In this document: positions 12,431-26,900 of the stretch, one piece after another
Numbering within the stretch: position 1 is the first letter of the stretch
How the letters are laid out: the number at the start of each line of letters is the position of its first letter
Origin: Acanthochlamys bracteata
Taxonomy: Eukaryota > Streptophyta > Magnoliopsida > Pandanales > Velloziaceae
DNA: 64,000 nt
Assembly: GCA_019914995.1 (NCBI GenBank)
Contig: CM034126.1
Coordinates: 9,367,001-9,431,000, forward strand
Direction of reading: 5' to 3'
Made by a program: the position numbers and the translations under genes
Notes under the pieces: generated by a model
What the model saw: the letters and a program-made list of their open reading frames with translations, nothing else
What the model was told of the DNA's origin: nothing
The model's database searches: none

Positions 12431-15400
12431 TGTTCACGGAGCATGATAAAATTATAATAGTTAAGGGTGCTCTTTTTTTTCACACAACCATTTGCTTTCA
12501 TAAAAATAATTTTAACTCAATTTTAACTATATAAAAACATAAAATATTTTTAACTTTCTTTAAATAAAGTTTTAGTTCAGTTCTAATAATACTATATTTT
12601 ATAATTAATTTTTAATCTAAAAAATATACTATAAATACAGCCGTTTTGTGAGACATCCTTTTTATCATAAAAAATATTTGACGGATTTTATAACATTAAT
12701 TTCTATAATTTTTTTAAATAAAAATTTTATTTTATTTTTAAAATATTTTAATCATAAAAACTCACTAAATATTTTCTATAATTCTTTAATCGAATGAACA
12801 GTATTATAAACAAAGCATCATAGTATTAAAAAAAATAATGGAGGAAATTAGTAGAGAAAGATGAGTTGGTAAAGGAAGAAATCATACGCCACGCATGCGT
12901 TTACCATTCTTAATCATGTATATACTCTTTCTGTGTATATTTTCTTATGCTATATTGCATGAATTTTGCTCTCTACGCGATAACCTGAAATGAAGATATT
13001 ATTGGTACAGACACACCGCAAATTAGGTCGAGTGTTCGTTTAAAGAATATTTAAGAGTATTTTTGAAATAAATTTTATATTTAATTTTAAATAATAATAT
13101 AATAATAATATTATACAAAATCTTACAATATAATTATTTTTAAATCTAAATAATTATATAATATTTAAAAAATTATTTTAAAATATAAATAAAATAAAAT
13201 TATTGAAATAGAATGAAAACTATTCTTAAATTGGCCCGTGAATGGTGTCGTCTTTAAACATTAAACCATCCGTCAGTTTTGATCATTGCTCTAGATTAAT
13301 ATTTATCCTTGCATTTTAAGAACAAATTCTCGGCACACCATAGAGGCATAGACTATATGATAATGATTCAGAGGTATTGAGTTGGTCTAATCACGCTAAA
13401 TTTCATGATTATGACAGCATTTGCAATTTTTTTTCCTTCTTTTAACGTATTGCTAGGCAACTGTCTCCAAAAATTTTTAACAGTCTCCAAAATTTTATGG
13501 GGGGCCTACTCGGTTCACAATAATCAGCACACAGAGATAGCGAAGGTATGCCTGCTGGAATGGCTAACGGGATGTTGAGCAGAATAACCGGTGCCGTGAT
13601 TCTTCTTCTCAACCGTTGCGATTTCACCACGTTTGACTTTTGAAAACCTGATTTAGAATTAGCATCATCAAACTCGTTTTAGCGATTGTGACTCCAGACG
13701 TGAGTCAGACGTGCGGGCCTCTTAACAATTAAAGAATGTTTAGGTCCTTCAAACCGCCATACATGGAAAGAAACCAATTAGAGAATGGCACGACAGAATA
13801 CAATAACCGAACAAAGTGGGACCTACATATTTGAGATGGTTTAGTTGGTTGTGATTGCTGTAGTTTTTGATGTGGAGTTTATTAGATGTAGTTGGTCAAT
13901 GCAATCAGGCATCAATGTGGGGGGGTGTTTTGCTGGTCTAATCTAATACAAGAGTTTGTTTATTATTAAATAATGGAGTAGAATGGGCGGGAAATCAAAG
14001 GAGAGACCTTCGTCTTGAATGAGATCACCCCTTGGTGGAACGCCTTCATTTATATAAGAAACCATTTTATAACTTAGTCAAATAAAAAAATCTTATTTTC
14101 ATCTTATACGATAGAACTACTCCATTAATTAAAGAAAAACTTTTTAGTTTCGTGTAATGTAGTTTTTCTTTTCCGATTTGCTGCTACAAAGCCTACAATA
14201 ATTTGGGGTCGTTTGAGAATATATAGTAAACTTTTTAAAATAAAAATATAAAAGAATATATAGTAAATTTTTTTTTTAAATAAAAAAATAAAACTTATTT
14301 TTTAAATAAATAAAAATATTTTTTATTTTAAAAATTTTTTATTTTATAAATATTTCTAAACGATTTTTTAAAATCGTGTGTAAAGTCGAAAAGTTTTAAG
14401 TCCTGACTATACTATAGTATATGCGTTATTTTTTATAAAATATTTAAAAATAACATATTGATCCAAGTGTTATATTTTACGTTGTGTAATTAATTTTGAG
14501 TTTATTTTATTAATTTTTAGTTGGCCTGAATTTTACTCTAATTACATACAGTAATTCATATTAATTGTATATAATGCTTTCGAATTAACTGTTGATTCAA
14601 AAAGCTTTGCGTATATTTTGCTAGGATAACGACTATTATGTTTGATTTTTTGACCATATAATGAGAAAGTAAGTCAGATATAATTGCAGTAATCAATTTT
14701 CTTTTTTTGCTTTTGTATTACTATTTTCTTCTGAGTATTCAATTGAAGTATGCACAGGAGGTGAGTGCACATCCTAGATCCTCAGCACAACATGTTTGTT
14801 CTGTGCATTTTTAAGGAATTTTTAAAAAAATTATATTTAGAAAAATTTTTAAATAACTTTTTATTTTAAAAAAATTAATAAAATTATATATAAATATTTT
14901 ATATGTATAATTAATTTAAAAAAATATTTAAAATTAATTAAATTAAATTTTAAATAGTTAATTATAAACAATACCAATATGTCGCAATCTTATGAGAACA
15001 AAAGGATTTGAAACATCTAATATTTATTTTTACTATTTTGTGATAAAAAAATAATAAAACTTATTTATATAAATAAATAAATATATTTTATATTTTAAAA
15101 ATATTTATTTCATAAGCTTCTCAAACGGGCCACTTAATAAGTGTCCATAGTAAATTCCATTAGAAAAGCGTTTCCTCACCTACTCCCACGAACCTACAAG
15201 GGCAATCAGCCTTAGCTTTTTAGGGTTAGATAACATGTTAACTGACTCAACAAGCTGACCAAACCCACCCCAAAATAATCAATGCTATTGAAGCCATTGA
15301 TCTCTATTTCCTTCAATTGATTTAAGTTCGATGTCCAAATCATTAAAGGAACATTTGAAAGTATTAAGTTTAATTTAAAGCTTTTTGGAAAAATAAATTT

Positions 15401-17560
15401 GACTTTGACTTAAAAACATAATTATTTATATATAAAGATTCTATGATATACAATATATTTTTTATAAATTTTTAAAATAATTATTTAAAATACTATAAAT
15501 ATTTGCTATATTTGTTATGAAATATAAAAAAAAATTTAGAAGAAAAAGTAGTGCGAAATGTGCTGCCAAACAACTCTAACATAGTAGTGGATCAAGAGAT
15601 TATGGCTGGACCTTTTTGCTCATCTTGACTTTTCTACTATGGAGTGGTTTAACAAAACATTTTATTTCATTTCAATATTTTTTTCTTAATAAATTTTATG
15701 TAATATTTTATATAAATTCTTTTAATTTATATAAAATTTTTAAAGTTTATATAAATTTTATTTCAACTTCAATTGATTTTTTCATTTTATATAATATTTC
15801 TACAAGATGACAGAAAGTAAAAAAATTTAAAAATATATATATTGTATTATTTCTGTCATTTTGATCAAGTGATCGGATGGACGTGAATTCGTAATTCGAT
15901 TAAGCTGAAATTTTATAAGTATGTTTCTAACTCATAATTCTTTATATCTAATAATGGAGATTGAAATTTAGAAATCACTCCGACTATAAATCAGAATGAA
16001 AGTGCCTGAAAGTGCTCCTAAAAAAAGAATACCTATATCCCTTCCCGTATAAATAAATATAATATATATATAATAAGTTATATATAATAAAATTATTATA
16101 TACACAATCACTTCTATTTTTTAAACTTAAAAAATTTACTTATATTTAAAAAAATTTTATTTAAATATTTCAAACGACTCCTAAGAGTTAAAAGTTTGTA
16201 CAATTGAACTTTTCCTTCTGGAAGAGAATGAATGCCTTTTAACTATCTCACAAAAAGATGTGTTTGCTTTAAGTAAAAGTGTCCATCAAATTGAACTCCA
16301 TATGACCATTAATACTATACATCCTGCTTTCCTAACCAATTAAGAGATTATATATAAGTGTATAATGTATATATCAATATAAAAATTCAGTCGAAAGAAT
16401 CAACTAGAAATCTAGTTGCTCCTCTCTGGTGCAGTTTGAATTGGAATGGATCAGGTCAAGCTGCTTGCTTTTTGCATACCAAACATGAAAAGCTGGACTC
16501 AACAACTCCCGTTTTACATCTTCAACTGATCAACTTGCCATTTCTTAAAGACATGTTTAAGCATATTGTTTTCTTTTTGAAGTAAACAATAGACACAGCT
16601 AGAGATTAAATTCGAAGTCTTAATTGATCACAAATTGCTCCTTCCATCAAGTCTTCAATGCAATAGCTCCACCATGGATAATGAAGTACTCCTCCTTCGT
16701 TTGGTGGCCAGTCTGATTTTTTAAAATTTTTGCCTGACATGCTTTTCATATAATTCAATCAGCCGCTAATCTCGTTTAATTCCCTTGTCCTTAGGACCTC
16801 TCTTTCCCCTATTGTTTCTATGACTCTCGGCTCCTTCATTGATTCCCTTCGACTATAAAATAAAAACTAGTAATAAGCATGGAAGTTGAGAACATAAAGC
16901 ATAGAATGTATTTGGTGAGCAGTACCATAAATTGTGGAGCCCACATCAGTAGATATACAATATTTTGATTGAAACTATTGGAAGTTTTGGTGCTTTGTAT
17001 TGTAAAAGTATACTGTTAATAAAATACTAATGATTGTTCTAAAGATATTTTAGTTAGTATAGGGATTAAACTGATATGTGAAAGCTTGTGATGAACAGAT
17101 AAAATAGTAGTATACGGATCAAAAAATAAACCTAAAATTCTTTTTTTGGTTTTTTGTTTCAGTTTCCAGAACCATAGAAAAAGAAAATAGGTAATAGCGT
17201 AAAGGATGAATGGATGGGCCACCTGTTCGTAAAACACGAAGATTTCGAAGGCTTTGACGCGTTCAACTTTGGCCCATTTACTAGCCCATTTTACTTTTAA
17301 GAATTTTATCACAAATTCAAACAGTCAAGTAAAATCCACACAAGACAAAAGTGTATTTATTTTGGAGTAAATTTGAGTTTTAAAAAATAAAGTAAAAATT
17401 AAAATTTTATATCAGTAATAAGTTTTAAAATTATTTTTAAATAAAAATAAATTTATTTTAAATTTTTTATATATTTTATATTAAAAATGAATTTAAAGGT
17501 GGAGTCGTAGGGAAACACGCCCGAAGACGCACACCAAAAAAAAAAAAAAAAAAGAAAAAA
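12431..17560. other. AT-rich intergenic spacer
   Basis: About 5 kb between the SPIRRIG leader and the next gene. No frame looks like an exon. It holds very AT-rich blocks (about 12.5-12.85, 13.05-13.2, 14.2-14.4, 14.8-15.1 and 15.4-15.8 kb). Some are bounded by TCGTTTgAgAATA-type ends in inverse orientation (for example about 14,205-14,370), suggesting worn non-autonomous DNA elements. One arm of the foldback family lies at 15861-16041. Confidence 0.6.
15861..16041. mobile_element. Solitary arm of a foldback DNA element
   Basis: This 181-bp stretch starts TTGATCAAGTGATCGGATG and ends CCTATATCCC. It matches, over its whole length and with many substitutions, the 180-bp right arm of the foldback element at 55229-55650. 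The other arm is not present beside it; the left flank holds a short unrelated palindrome (GACAGAAA ... TTTCTGTC). It therefore looks like a half-element left by deletion or a one-armed relative. Confidence 0.65.
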
Positions 17561-18387
17561 GAAAAGAGAGAACAAGAAAAGATAAAACAAAGAATCTCAT
17601 TAGAATCCAACTATAATCTCGAGTTCATGGCTTCAATTCGCTTCACATTCTCTGCCGCTTGAAATTGTCGTGGCTAAATTCTTCCAACTTTTCACATTAC
17701 TGAATCTTCTCAGTCTCTCTCGATTCCCACTTCCTCCAGCTGCTTCAGATCCCACTACTCTGTGAGTTCTGAATCGATTTTGCGTTTTCTGTTTGATTTC
17801 TATTGCTATTTCATTCTCGTTTAATTCATCTAATTTAATGTGAATGTGCTTTTTTATTCGTGTTTCATGTATAGTTAAGATGTTTTCTATTTGGGTTTAT
17901 GTTGTTGCTTGAGCTGTCTTTTTTTCGTGCTATATGGACTTGCAGTTGAATATAGTGAAATTGCAAGAGTGTGGTAGCGGATTACAATAAGCTTAGCATC
18001 CTTTGCAACTAAAATTCTGAGGTTTGTGATCAGTTAGTTGAATTCCAAGATTGATTTTGTTAGTGGCATCAGTTTATTGATTTTCAATTCTGTAAATTTG
18101 AGGATTGTTATGTTTTATTTAACCTCATTAACTTGATGATAGTCAACAAACTTTTCCATAAATTCTAGGATTTTTAGTATCGATTTCAACTAATTAACCT
18201 GATGGTACTCAACAATTATACATGTCTCATGGCTCAAATTAGAGTTTCTTTTCATAAATCCTGATTTTTATTCAAAGAAACTAGTTTCTCTATCTCTAAA
18301 CTTAACTTTTTCGCTCTATGAAGAGTGCTTTGGGAACCTCAATTTAGTGCAAAAGGTGTTTTGCACCTTTTTGGCTATGAGGTAACA
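17561..18387 (+). promoter_or_regulatory. Probable 5' leader region of the 18.4-kb gene
   Basis: Less AT-rich, CT-rich sequence at about 17,600-17,760 looks like a leader exon, ending at a possible donor (CT|GTGAGT near 17,761). Two short upstream reading frames start here (ATG near 17,627, reading MASIRFTFSAA then stop; ATG at 18318, reading MKSALGTSI then stop). Both stop before the main ATG at 18388. A leader intron is inferred, not proven. Confidence 0.4.
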
Positions 18388-21300
18388 ATGTCAGAGGTAC
18401 ATGTGCCGCAAGGATATTTACGGACCAGTGATGAACTAAAAATTTTTCCACTATCTTTGCGAGGAAGAAGTTTTCATACTAATGCAATTCTTGGAAGAAA
18501 TGGTATGCCACCTTTTCCCCGGTTGTCAGGTCGCTCTCTCAGATTTAATCATCACCTGAAGCCTTGCAATCAACAAGCTGCGAAGAACGCGCTGGTACTA
18601 TGTTCTGTTTACATTTGTTAAGCATAGGGCTAAAGTCCTACTGAGGAAGGAATTGGTCTACATAGCCTTTACTGCATTTTTTTTAATCTAATTTTTTTAA
18701 AAAAGTTTGTTTCTTCATTTGGTTAGTGTAATCTTCGGATTCATGCATCATCGGATGAGGATTACCGTTCATCACGCAACATAGCGATTAGTCTTTTTCG
18801 GCGCTACAGAGATGTTATTGAACGTGGAACAGGTGACAACCTAAAGGTATATGATTTTTTTTGAAGAGCTTGAATCTGCATTTAACAATCTCATCCCAGT
18901 GAGCATCATGAATCTCCTAAACTTATTGGCATTATGCTTGCAGGAGTTCATCAGTGCAGGAGTAAATGCCTATGCTCTTGGATGCACTGATGAAGGCTTG
19001 AGAAAGGAACTTATCAACATGGAGTCTAATGTTAGGGTTGAAGAAATGGAAATTTATGGTGGAGCCACCAGTGTAGGGTTTCTTCCTGAGGAGGTATGGT
19101 GTTTGAAGTGAAAATATTGACGTGCATTTTCTAGTAGTGCTCTTGGAATGTGACCCATTGGGTACCTCACCAAACCATATCCTCTTAGATCAGCTCTTTA
19201 AGTCTAGTGAACCTGACTACACCTTCCCAAAGGGCAAACCATTTCTCTAGTCAGGTTCAGGTCCATTTTGACTGTTGTTACAATTTTAGAGAATATTTGT
19301 TTAAAGTTTTTAATATAAATTTCCAAAATTTATACATATAATTAATGAGCTTACCTACCCATTAAGCTAGAATTTGACATCCAACCCATTATCTCCTATT
19401 GCTATACGTTGTATGTTGCTTAATGATGTATATGCAAGCTCTCTTGTGTAACTTCTTATTTCTTAGATCATATAACATTAGTTCTATTATCATCTTTTGG
19501 ACCTTTTAGAAGGACTAGAAGTGCATTTTCTAGTTATGTAAATACTTTTTTTCCAGATTTTTAAAGACATGCTACCAGCTGTTTCAGTGTATTCTATGCA
19601 GGTCCATGAATGCATTCTATGGTTAAGCATTGTGTTTATCACCATCACATGCACCCCACAGCCAACTGTTATTAGGTGGTCAGCCACACCACCTGTTTCA
19701 ACAGATATTATGCACCAATGGAAAGGGTTCTGTGCGATCATAGCAAATGCTTATTATACCAGAGGAATGGCATGGTGAGATTGATCTTCTTTCTACAATT
19801 TAGTATTTCAAGATTCACTGGTATGTATGTCTTTCATGTGATAAGATGTGTGCACTCTCCAGGTTATATGCTATATATTTTATGTAATTATCTAATATTC
19901 ATTTCAGGATTCCTTGCCCGAACTTTTGCAACAAACGAATGTGGCCTCTTTAGCTTCAGTAGAGTCTTAACTAAATCCAAACTTGGTTACTGCATTCTTG
20001 TGTTTGTTTCTAGTTGTTGTGATTTATGAGGAATCATGATGGTTTTAAGAAGACATATGTGAGTGAGGATTCTCTGTGAATGGCATGATGTCATCTTACG
20101 TTCAAACAAATGTTCAACTTTTGGAATTAGTCATCCTTTTACCCAGTCAAGTGAGGATGTGATCTCACATCAATTCTAGGTAGCGAGTTAATCTCACCAC
20201 TTAAATTTTTATGCAAGTAAAAGATAAAGCTTCATATGGATGTTCTCATAGTGGCAATGACCAGTTTATGCTGAAGTGGTTTTCTAAAGAATGAAATAAG
20301 CGACTGTGCTGATATTTAGGAAAAGATTGTAAACTTTTGTTAGTTTACTTGAATTCCTTTGAACAATCAGAAATTCATTTGGACAAAGCTAAGTGAGCAG
20401 TTACTAGGCACTCTTAGATGTCATTGTGTTATATAATAAGCGAAAATGCAAATGAGCTGAATCCTTCTAGACTATAGTAATTTGGTTTGAGGATCCAGTA
20501 AACCTCAAGGGAGTTGCTTTGACATGAAATGGCTTACCAGTCCTTTGTAGCCCCATCCGTACTTCACTTGAACTTCTTTTCCCTTGAACTAGCAAGTTGG
20601 CATGCAATATTTAAATAATCACTTAATTTCATGTACCAGCTGTCACATGTCATTAATTGTTGCCTCACGTAATTACCGTGAACAATGGATTCATTTCTTT
20701 CATATCACTAGTTCTAATATTATCAACCAATCTGATTGTGAAGACGATTCCTGACTTGCATCGCCACAGGCTACCTGTGAAGACTTTGCAACTCGAACAA
20801 ATGGCTGTCATGGGCAATGCTGAGGAGCCATCAATTGTCGCAAGTCGAATGAGATTAGTGTTTAGTACATTAGAGGTTTGCATTCTGTCACTACTTCGAC
20901 TTAGGAGTCATTCTATAGTATTTTGTGCATTGAACTTGCCTATCCATGTCTTTTTCCATAAACCTGAAATAAGTAACACCCTCATCACCAAAATGAACCA
21001 ATGTAACCATTGTGATTCAAGGATCTGCCTAAAAAGTGGTATATTGCATGCCACAGATTTAGAAGAGAGTCCTGCTTGGTTCATAGATTGATTATGTTGA
21101 CATACACCACTAACATAGGGTATGAGAAGTGATAAACATTATTGTGATATAGCATGCGAATGAGTTTGAAGGTTGACAGGGATCTAATTGAATGATATAA
21201 AAGGATGTTTGGACTTTGCACAAAGTGAATGACTATTTGTTTTATGGACTAACAACTTTCGCCAGAAATAGGTCAATTTTAGTGGTAAACCCCATTTTAG

Positions 21301-21460
21301 ATGCATCAAGATATATATTATTATAGTAAATCTGCTAGTTTCCTCCTGGTGCTGGATTTTCTCAACCTTTAAGAGTTTTCTAGACATGCTTTAGTTTCTA
21401 CTGATTACATTTCTTTCTAAAAATCTACAGGTAGTGAGTCCGCAATGGCCTAGGGTATAG
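18388..21460 (+). CDS. Conserved plant protein of unknown function (seed maturation-like family)
   Basis: Six exons keep frame: 18388-18594, 18727-18846, 18944-19093, 19602-19774, 20770-20875 and 21431-21460, giving 261 residues. The first about 70 residues are rich in R, S and H and poor in acidic residues, which would suit an organelle-targeting peptide (inference). The core is dense and clearly selected: SSRNIAISLFRRYRDVIERG, FISAGVNAYALGCTDEGLRK, CTPQPTVIRWSATPPVS and WKGFCAIIANAYYTRGMAW. It ends VVSPQWPRV in a 30-nt last exon. From memory it resembles Arabidopsis At5g14970, labelled seed maturation-like protein, but I cannot verify this and no biochemical role is known to me. No catalytic motif or membrane span is apparent. 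The start is the first ATG in frame with the conserved core. Gene reality is near certain; function is unknown. Confidence 0.85.
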
Positions 21461-23921
21461 TGTAATTTGTATCTACCATTATTCTCTACTACTGGGGTCC
21501 CCAGCAGACCAGGTACTTCTGTAAAATTCCTTATCAAGACAATAGAGAGCTTTTGTAGTAAATGTGGAAGCCCAACAAGCGAGATTAGTTGTGGGTTACT
21601 GTGACCACGGTCCTTTCACATGTTAGCTGATAATTTAATGATTTCGTTCGGTAAAAATCTTTTGTATTTCTATTTTCCTATTCAGTAAAATTAATTATTT
21701 AAAAAGAGTTGAACAAATTATAACATTAATTTGTTATGTATAAAAGATTACAAATAAACTTACTTTTCGGATTTGACAAATTTTAAATTTCATTTAAATT
21801 TTAAAGCAACAAGTTTTTTCTTTTTAATATATTTTTGCAAATTTAGTTTAATTTGGAGCAATTTTTTAAAAAATTCGTTGACCGGTTGAGAAAATATCTT
21901 TGCGGCAGGATCTATTTTGCAAAAACATAAATACTTTATTAAGTGGCCCGCTTTTGAAAATTAAAATTAGTAACTCAGCTTTTAATTTCACTATGCATCT
22001 ACAGTAATTTTCTTAAGCAAATTGGTGGCGCATTGCCGTGACCAATACTCATCTCAAAGACTAAAACATTGAGTGTACCTTTGGCTGAACTATAATCTTT
22101 TTTTTATTTTAATTTTTCATTCTAAATATTTTTAATAAAATTTTAAAAGTATTTTATAGATTTTTTGTTTAAATTCTAGAAAGTATAAAATTTTAATATT
22201 GTGAGATCTTATTATTACTATTTTTTAAGGTTAAAAAAGAGGTTCGTTTTTTAAATTTTTTTAAAAAATTTTTCTGAGAAATTTTTTTTTCAATAAACAA
22301 TTCTAAACATTTAAACTATTTCGTAAAGTTGACTGTTCTCATTACTAATGTTGAATTTATTGAAATTTTAATGTAAATGATTATTAAATCATTCCCGAAA
22401 CTTAATGATATATGCATATTTTAATCCTTAGAAATGAATACAACTACGATACCGGAAGGTGCGTGATTGTGATTTGTGAAACGCGAAATATGTAACAATA
22501 ATACTGGTATGACTTAATAATTATAAATTTCATTAGATATTGTTAAAAATTGTTACCGAGTTTCACGAATTTAATATTGAGGGAGCCGAGTATGCAATTA
22601 GTTACGAATTCAATTTTGCAAATGTTTGTGAACAGTGATCTTATTACGCAAATATAAGGTTCAGGCGAACGATTTTGCAATCATGCATGGCTAGCAAATG
22701 TGGTCTTCATTTCCAAAATAAACTGGCTCCGTTTGCCAATTTTGCAAATTGGACCTAAATCACACTGTACATTTAAGGTTCTGTTTGCTGTGCGTTTTTA
22801 TTTATTATTCATCTAACTTTTCAATTTTTATTTTTCAAATGACTTGCTACAGTATCTTAATTTTAAAAAAAATTTAGATAGTATGAGTGAATTACATGTC
22901 ATAAAATTATTATATGTATAATTTTTTTAAACTAAGAAAAAAGTAAATTTGTTTCTAAATAATCTCAAAAAAATATTTTATTTTCAAAAACTTTATTTTT
23001 AGAAATTACAAAACGCCTACAGTGTTTTTCTCGACGAAGTTCAGTAATAATAGAATATCACCAGATCCACGGCGGCAGGACCAAAGAACACATGTAAACT
23101 TTCATTTCACCAGGATTCCTCAGATGTTGCAAATGTGTGGGTGTATTTATTGAAAATAAATTTTATAGAATTAAATATTTTAAATTTTTTTTAAATAAAA
23201 TTTATCTTTTGATTTTAAAAAATAAATATAAGTAACAATAAAATTTCAGAACGTAAAATTTTTTATATTTTTTAAATTAAAAAAATCTGTAGAATATTTT
23301 AAAAAATTATCAAAAAATTTAAATTAAAAAGTTAGAAAAAAAAAAAAGAGATGAGCAATTCCAAACATCACCTAAGTGTCTCCAAAAAAATGTCAATGTT
23401 GTTAAAATCTCGAAAGAAAATGGATTAAGTTTTGGAACAGAATTTAAACTCTGGTGGGTGCATCCTTTTTCTGTGGAGAACAACTTTGCTTTTCCCGATT
23501 TAACCAATGTTTTGTGAAGTTTAGCACCAATCTAAATGAAAATAGGTAAATCTTTCAAGTAACAATACAACCTTTATCAGGTGCATGAAAAAATGTAACG
23601 CATAGAGTATATAGAAAGCAAGCAAATTTTGTTAAACTATACATCAAAGCCTTTAGTAGTCAAACAAAACCAAGCAAATTAGAGGGACATGAATCCAAAG
23701 GTATTCACAACAACCTTCACACGCATCAATGACTTGGATCTCGTCATTACAGCAACCTTTCGATGTAATATATGTCAATCTCTTGGATCTTGAGTTGATG
23801 TAAAATGCAAAAGTACAGTCCCGAAAAAGGATTCAGTTTTAAAGAGAGCTTGCTAAAGCGATACAAACATCCAATTAATTACTGTTAAATAAATTATACA
23901 GCTAACAAAGTGAAAAACCAA
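21461..23921. other. 3' flanks and AT-rich spacer between convergent genes
   Basis: This stretch separates the plus-strand gene ending at 21460 from the minus-strand p24 gene ending at 23922, so both 3' untranslated regions must lie here. The middle (about 21.65-23.35 kb) is AT-rich with runs of TTTTTAAA-type sequence and no exon-like frame. Nothing else was recognised. Confidence 0.6.
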
Positions 23922-26900
23922 TCACACCCTGTTGTATGCCACTGATTTGTCAAAGAGGCGACGGATGTAAAAAATCTGGATTCCAGTTGCACATGCGAGG
24001 GCAACATACTCCGTTAAGGTGTAGAGCATAAGACGCCTTCTAGTGCTTTCATTTGCTGCATGCAAAAAACAGAACATGGACAGGTTAGCTCCTCCACCAT
24101 CTTAAATACCATGATCAAAAAGTAGGGCCAAATTTAGGTACTAACAAAATCAGTATTAACAGCAGTTTCTTGAGGGAAACAGATAAAAAAACTAAGCTCA
24201 AGAGGTTAGAAGAACAATTGGAGGTAAGGGTGAAAGTTGAGATCCGATAAATGGCGAGGAAAGCAATTTATAATTTACATTGTAGACAGACTCGTTCTAA
24301 TAGGTGAATACAGTAGGAGAGCTAGAAATGTAGAAATGAAGAAGCAAAGGACTTGTACAAAAGGGATAGAGCTACGGAACAGACAAGTCAATAAAACATG
24401 AGCACAGAGTAGGAGGGAAGAGTGGATAAGTGACTCCGTATCCACTCACTAGGAACTGTGGCACATTTATTTTGTGTGGAGCCCATCCAGAATGTAATCT
24501 AGTTTAAGATCCTCCAAAACAGCACTTCTAAAAAATAATACACCATAGCATACCATACTAAGATTCTTAAAAGAACCCATAAGACAATTGTGTCAAATAC
24601 AATTTATTAGAAACTATCGGTTGCACCAGCTACTTCAATGCTGGCATTGCAAAGTCTCTCTGTCACTTTCCTAGAATGCCTTAACTAAAGCCACTGCAAC
24701 ATCTACAGTCTAGCTTAGCAGAAGCTGAGATGACGCTATACGGGATAACTGACTGGATGAAAGCTACTGCTGTCTAAAGACAATGACTAGAAGAGCAAGC
24801 TATATAAATTAATAGTTGAGTGTTTCCAATAGTCCAAAACCAAATCCAATCCCATTTTATCATATCTTCAATGGCAATACCAGTTTCTCAAAAGACTGGC
24901 ATTTCCTAGTCTTTACATATACTCAAGTTGGTTACAACAGGAACTGCCAACTCTCCATCTATCTACAAATTACAATAGTTAAAAAAAACTACCAAAATCT
25001 ACCAGAAAGACTGCAATACACCAACAATTACAGATTTAGAGCACAAAGGGAACCTTTCTACTTTTAATTTTGGACATCTATATAGCATCAAGTCTTGGAG
25101 AAAGTATATCCACAGCAAAATAGGCAGCCAATAAAAAATGTTTTTTTTTTTACTTTCTACATGTGGAAGCATAAATATTCATGAAATATAAAACTTACTA
25201 TGACGATGACGGGCTTCACGTGCTTTCAAATATTTCTGCTCTGCTGTCACAGATTCCAGTGCTTCTCTAAGTTCAGCAATCTTCACATTTACAGGATTCA
25301 AGTGTTCTGTGAGAGAACATCAAACAATAAAGTATATGATTATACAAAGACAACAGTTTTGTGCCACTTGAAATAATGCATGGTTTTTACTTTCCACATA
25401 CATATCTATGCACGTCCAAAATGGACACCTTGATGAAACCTACACTTTTTTAATCAGTTTGATGGAAGATTAATAGATATTGTGGATTATTATGCATAAA
25501 CCTGTAAACCTCAAAGACTTGCTTGGCTCTGGACTAATCACTGCAACACTATAAACTACTTTGCATGAAATAATGAAGAAATAACTATCAAGCACCCTAC
25601 TGACCACACTACCATCTCAACTTACCATCCTTGGCAAGGTCATGTTCATTGGGAATGTGACCAACATGTATGTAGAAAGATACAGTTTCTGGAGTTGCAT
25701 TAGGGTTGTGAAAGCAAAATTTGTACATTCCAGGTCTTGGTGCCTTAAACATGAACTTGTCACCAGATGTTCCTTTCAAAGAGTGCACAGTGTTGCCTCC
25801 TGGAGAAGTTACCTGCATAATATTGCTATGAGCTTTAATAGGAACAAGCAATAACCCAGCTCCTTTCTGCAGGTTAGCTCAATTACGAAACTAAAACATT
25901 TTCCTAAATCAATCACCAACAACATATTATACAAACATTGAAAAAAAAAATCAGCTCCTTAGTTATGCAATATGTGTTTGAAAATATAGATTATATATAT
26001 GGTATCTAAGTGTAGAAATCTTATATCTTATATTGCCTATGCTTCCAATTGAATGACATTAGAATGAAAATGTTGTAATATTTTATAATTGAGTTTATGA
26101 ACACAAAAATTGCAAAAGCTTACCCATACGGACTTGAAAATAGGAAATATTTGGAAAAAAAAGGTGACATATTAAAACAATTGAAATGGACATGGTGCAA
26201 CAAGAATTCTCCATATACAATTTCAGTATATAGCCAAAAGCAATAAAAAATGCGAAATGTTTGGAGAAAAGATTATATTTACAAACAATTGAAATGAGAA
26301 AAGATTATATTTACAAACAAATGAAATGTACATGGTGCACCGATAATTTTCCGTATCCAATTTTAGTATATAAAGATAACCATTTTGTGCTAAAGTTTAA
26401 AAACAGATTGGTTATGTAAATAATATTTTCAATAAAATAAGGGGAAAAAAATGAGACTGATGTGTCACTTTGTGGTGTGTTGATATCCAGCTTTAGTATA
26501 GGGAGATTACTTATTTAAGAAAACAAAGGAAATACCATAATATGGACTTTGTCAGAAAATGACAAGATGGAGTTTGCTCATTAATACTACCAAATGCAAT
26601 AGATCAAACAACATGCCTCTTTATAAAGATTATCTTTTCTTTGGCAAACACTGAACTTAGAAGATGTTGCCACATATTTCCAACTAGAAAAATTTTAACA
26701 CAGTATTATGCTTTCCACAGCCTAAAACCACTTCCATCAAAGATGTTCTAAGAGTCTTGATGAGAACAAAAGGAAGGAGGAGCGAAGCATGTCACATCAA
26801 TAACGATATTGGAAAACAAAATTAGTCATCTAGGCTACTATCGCTAATTTGGTTAAGATATGCTCCCTGTGAAACTCTACCCGTGTGAATTATTCCACAT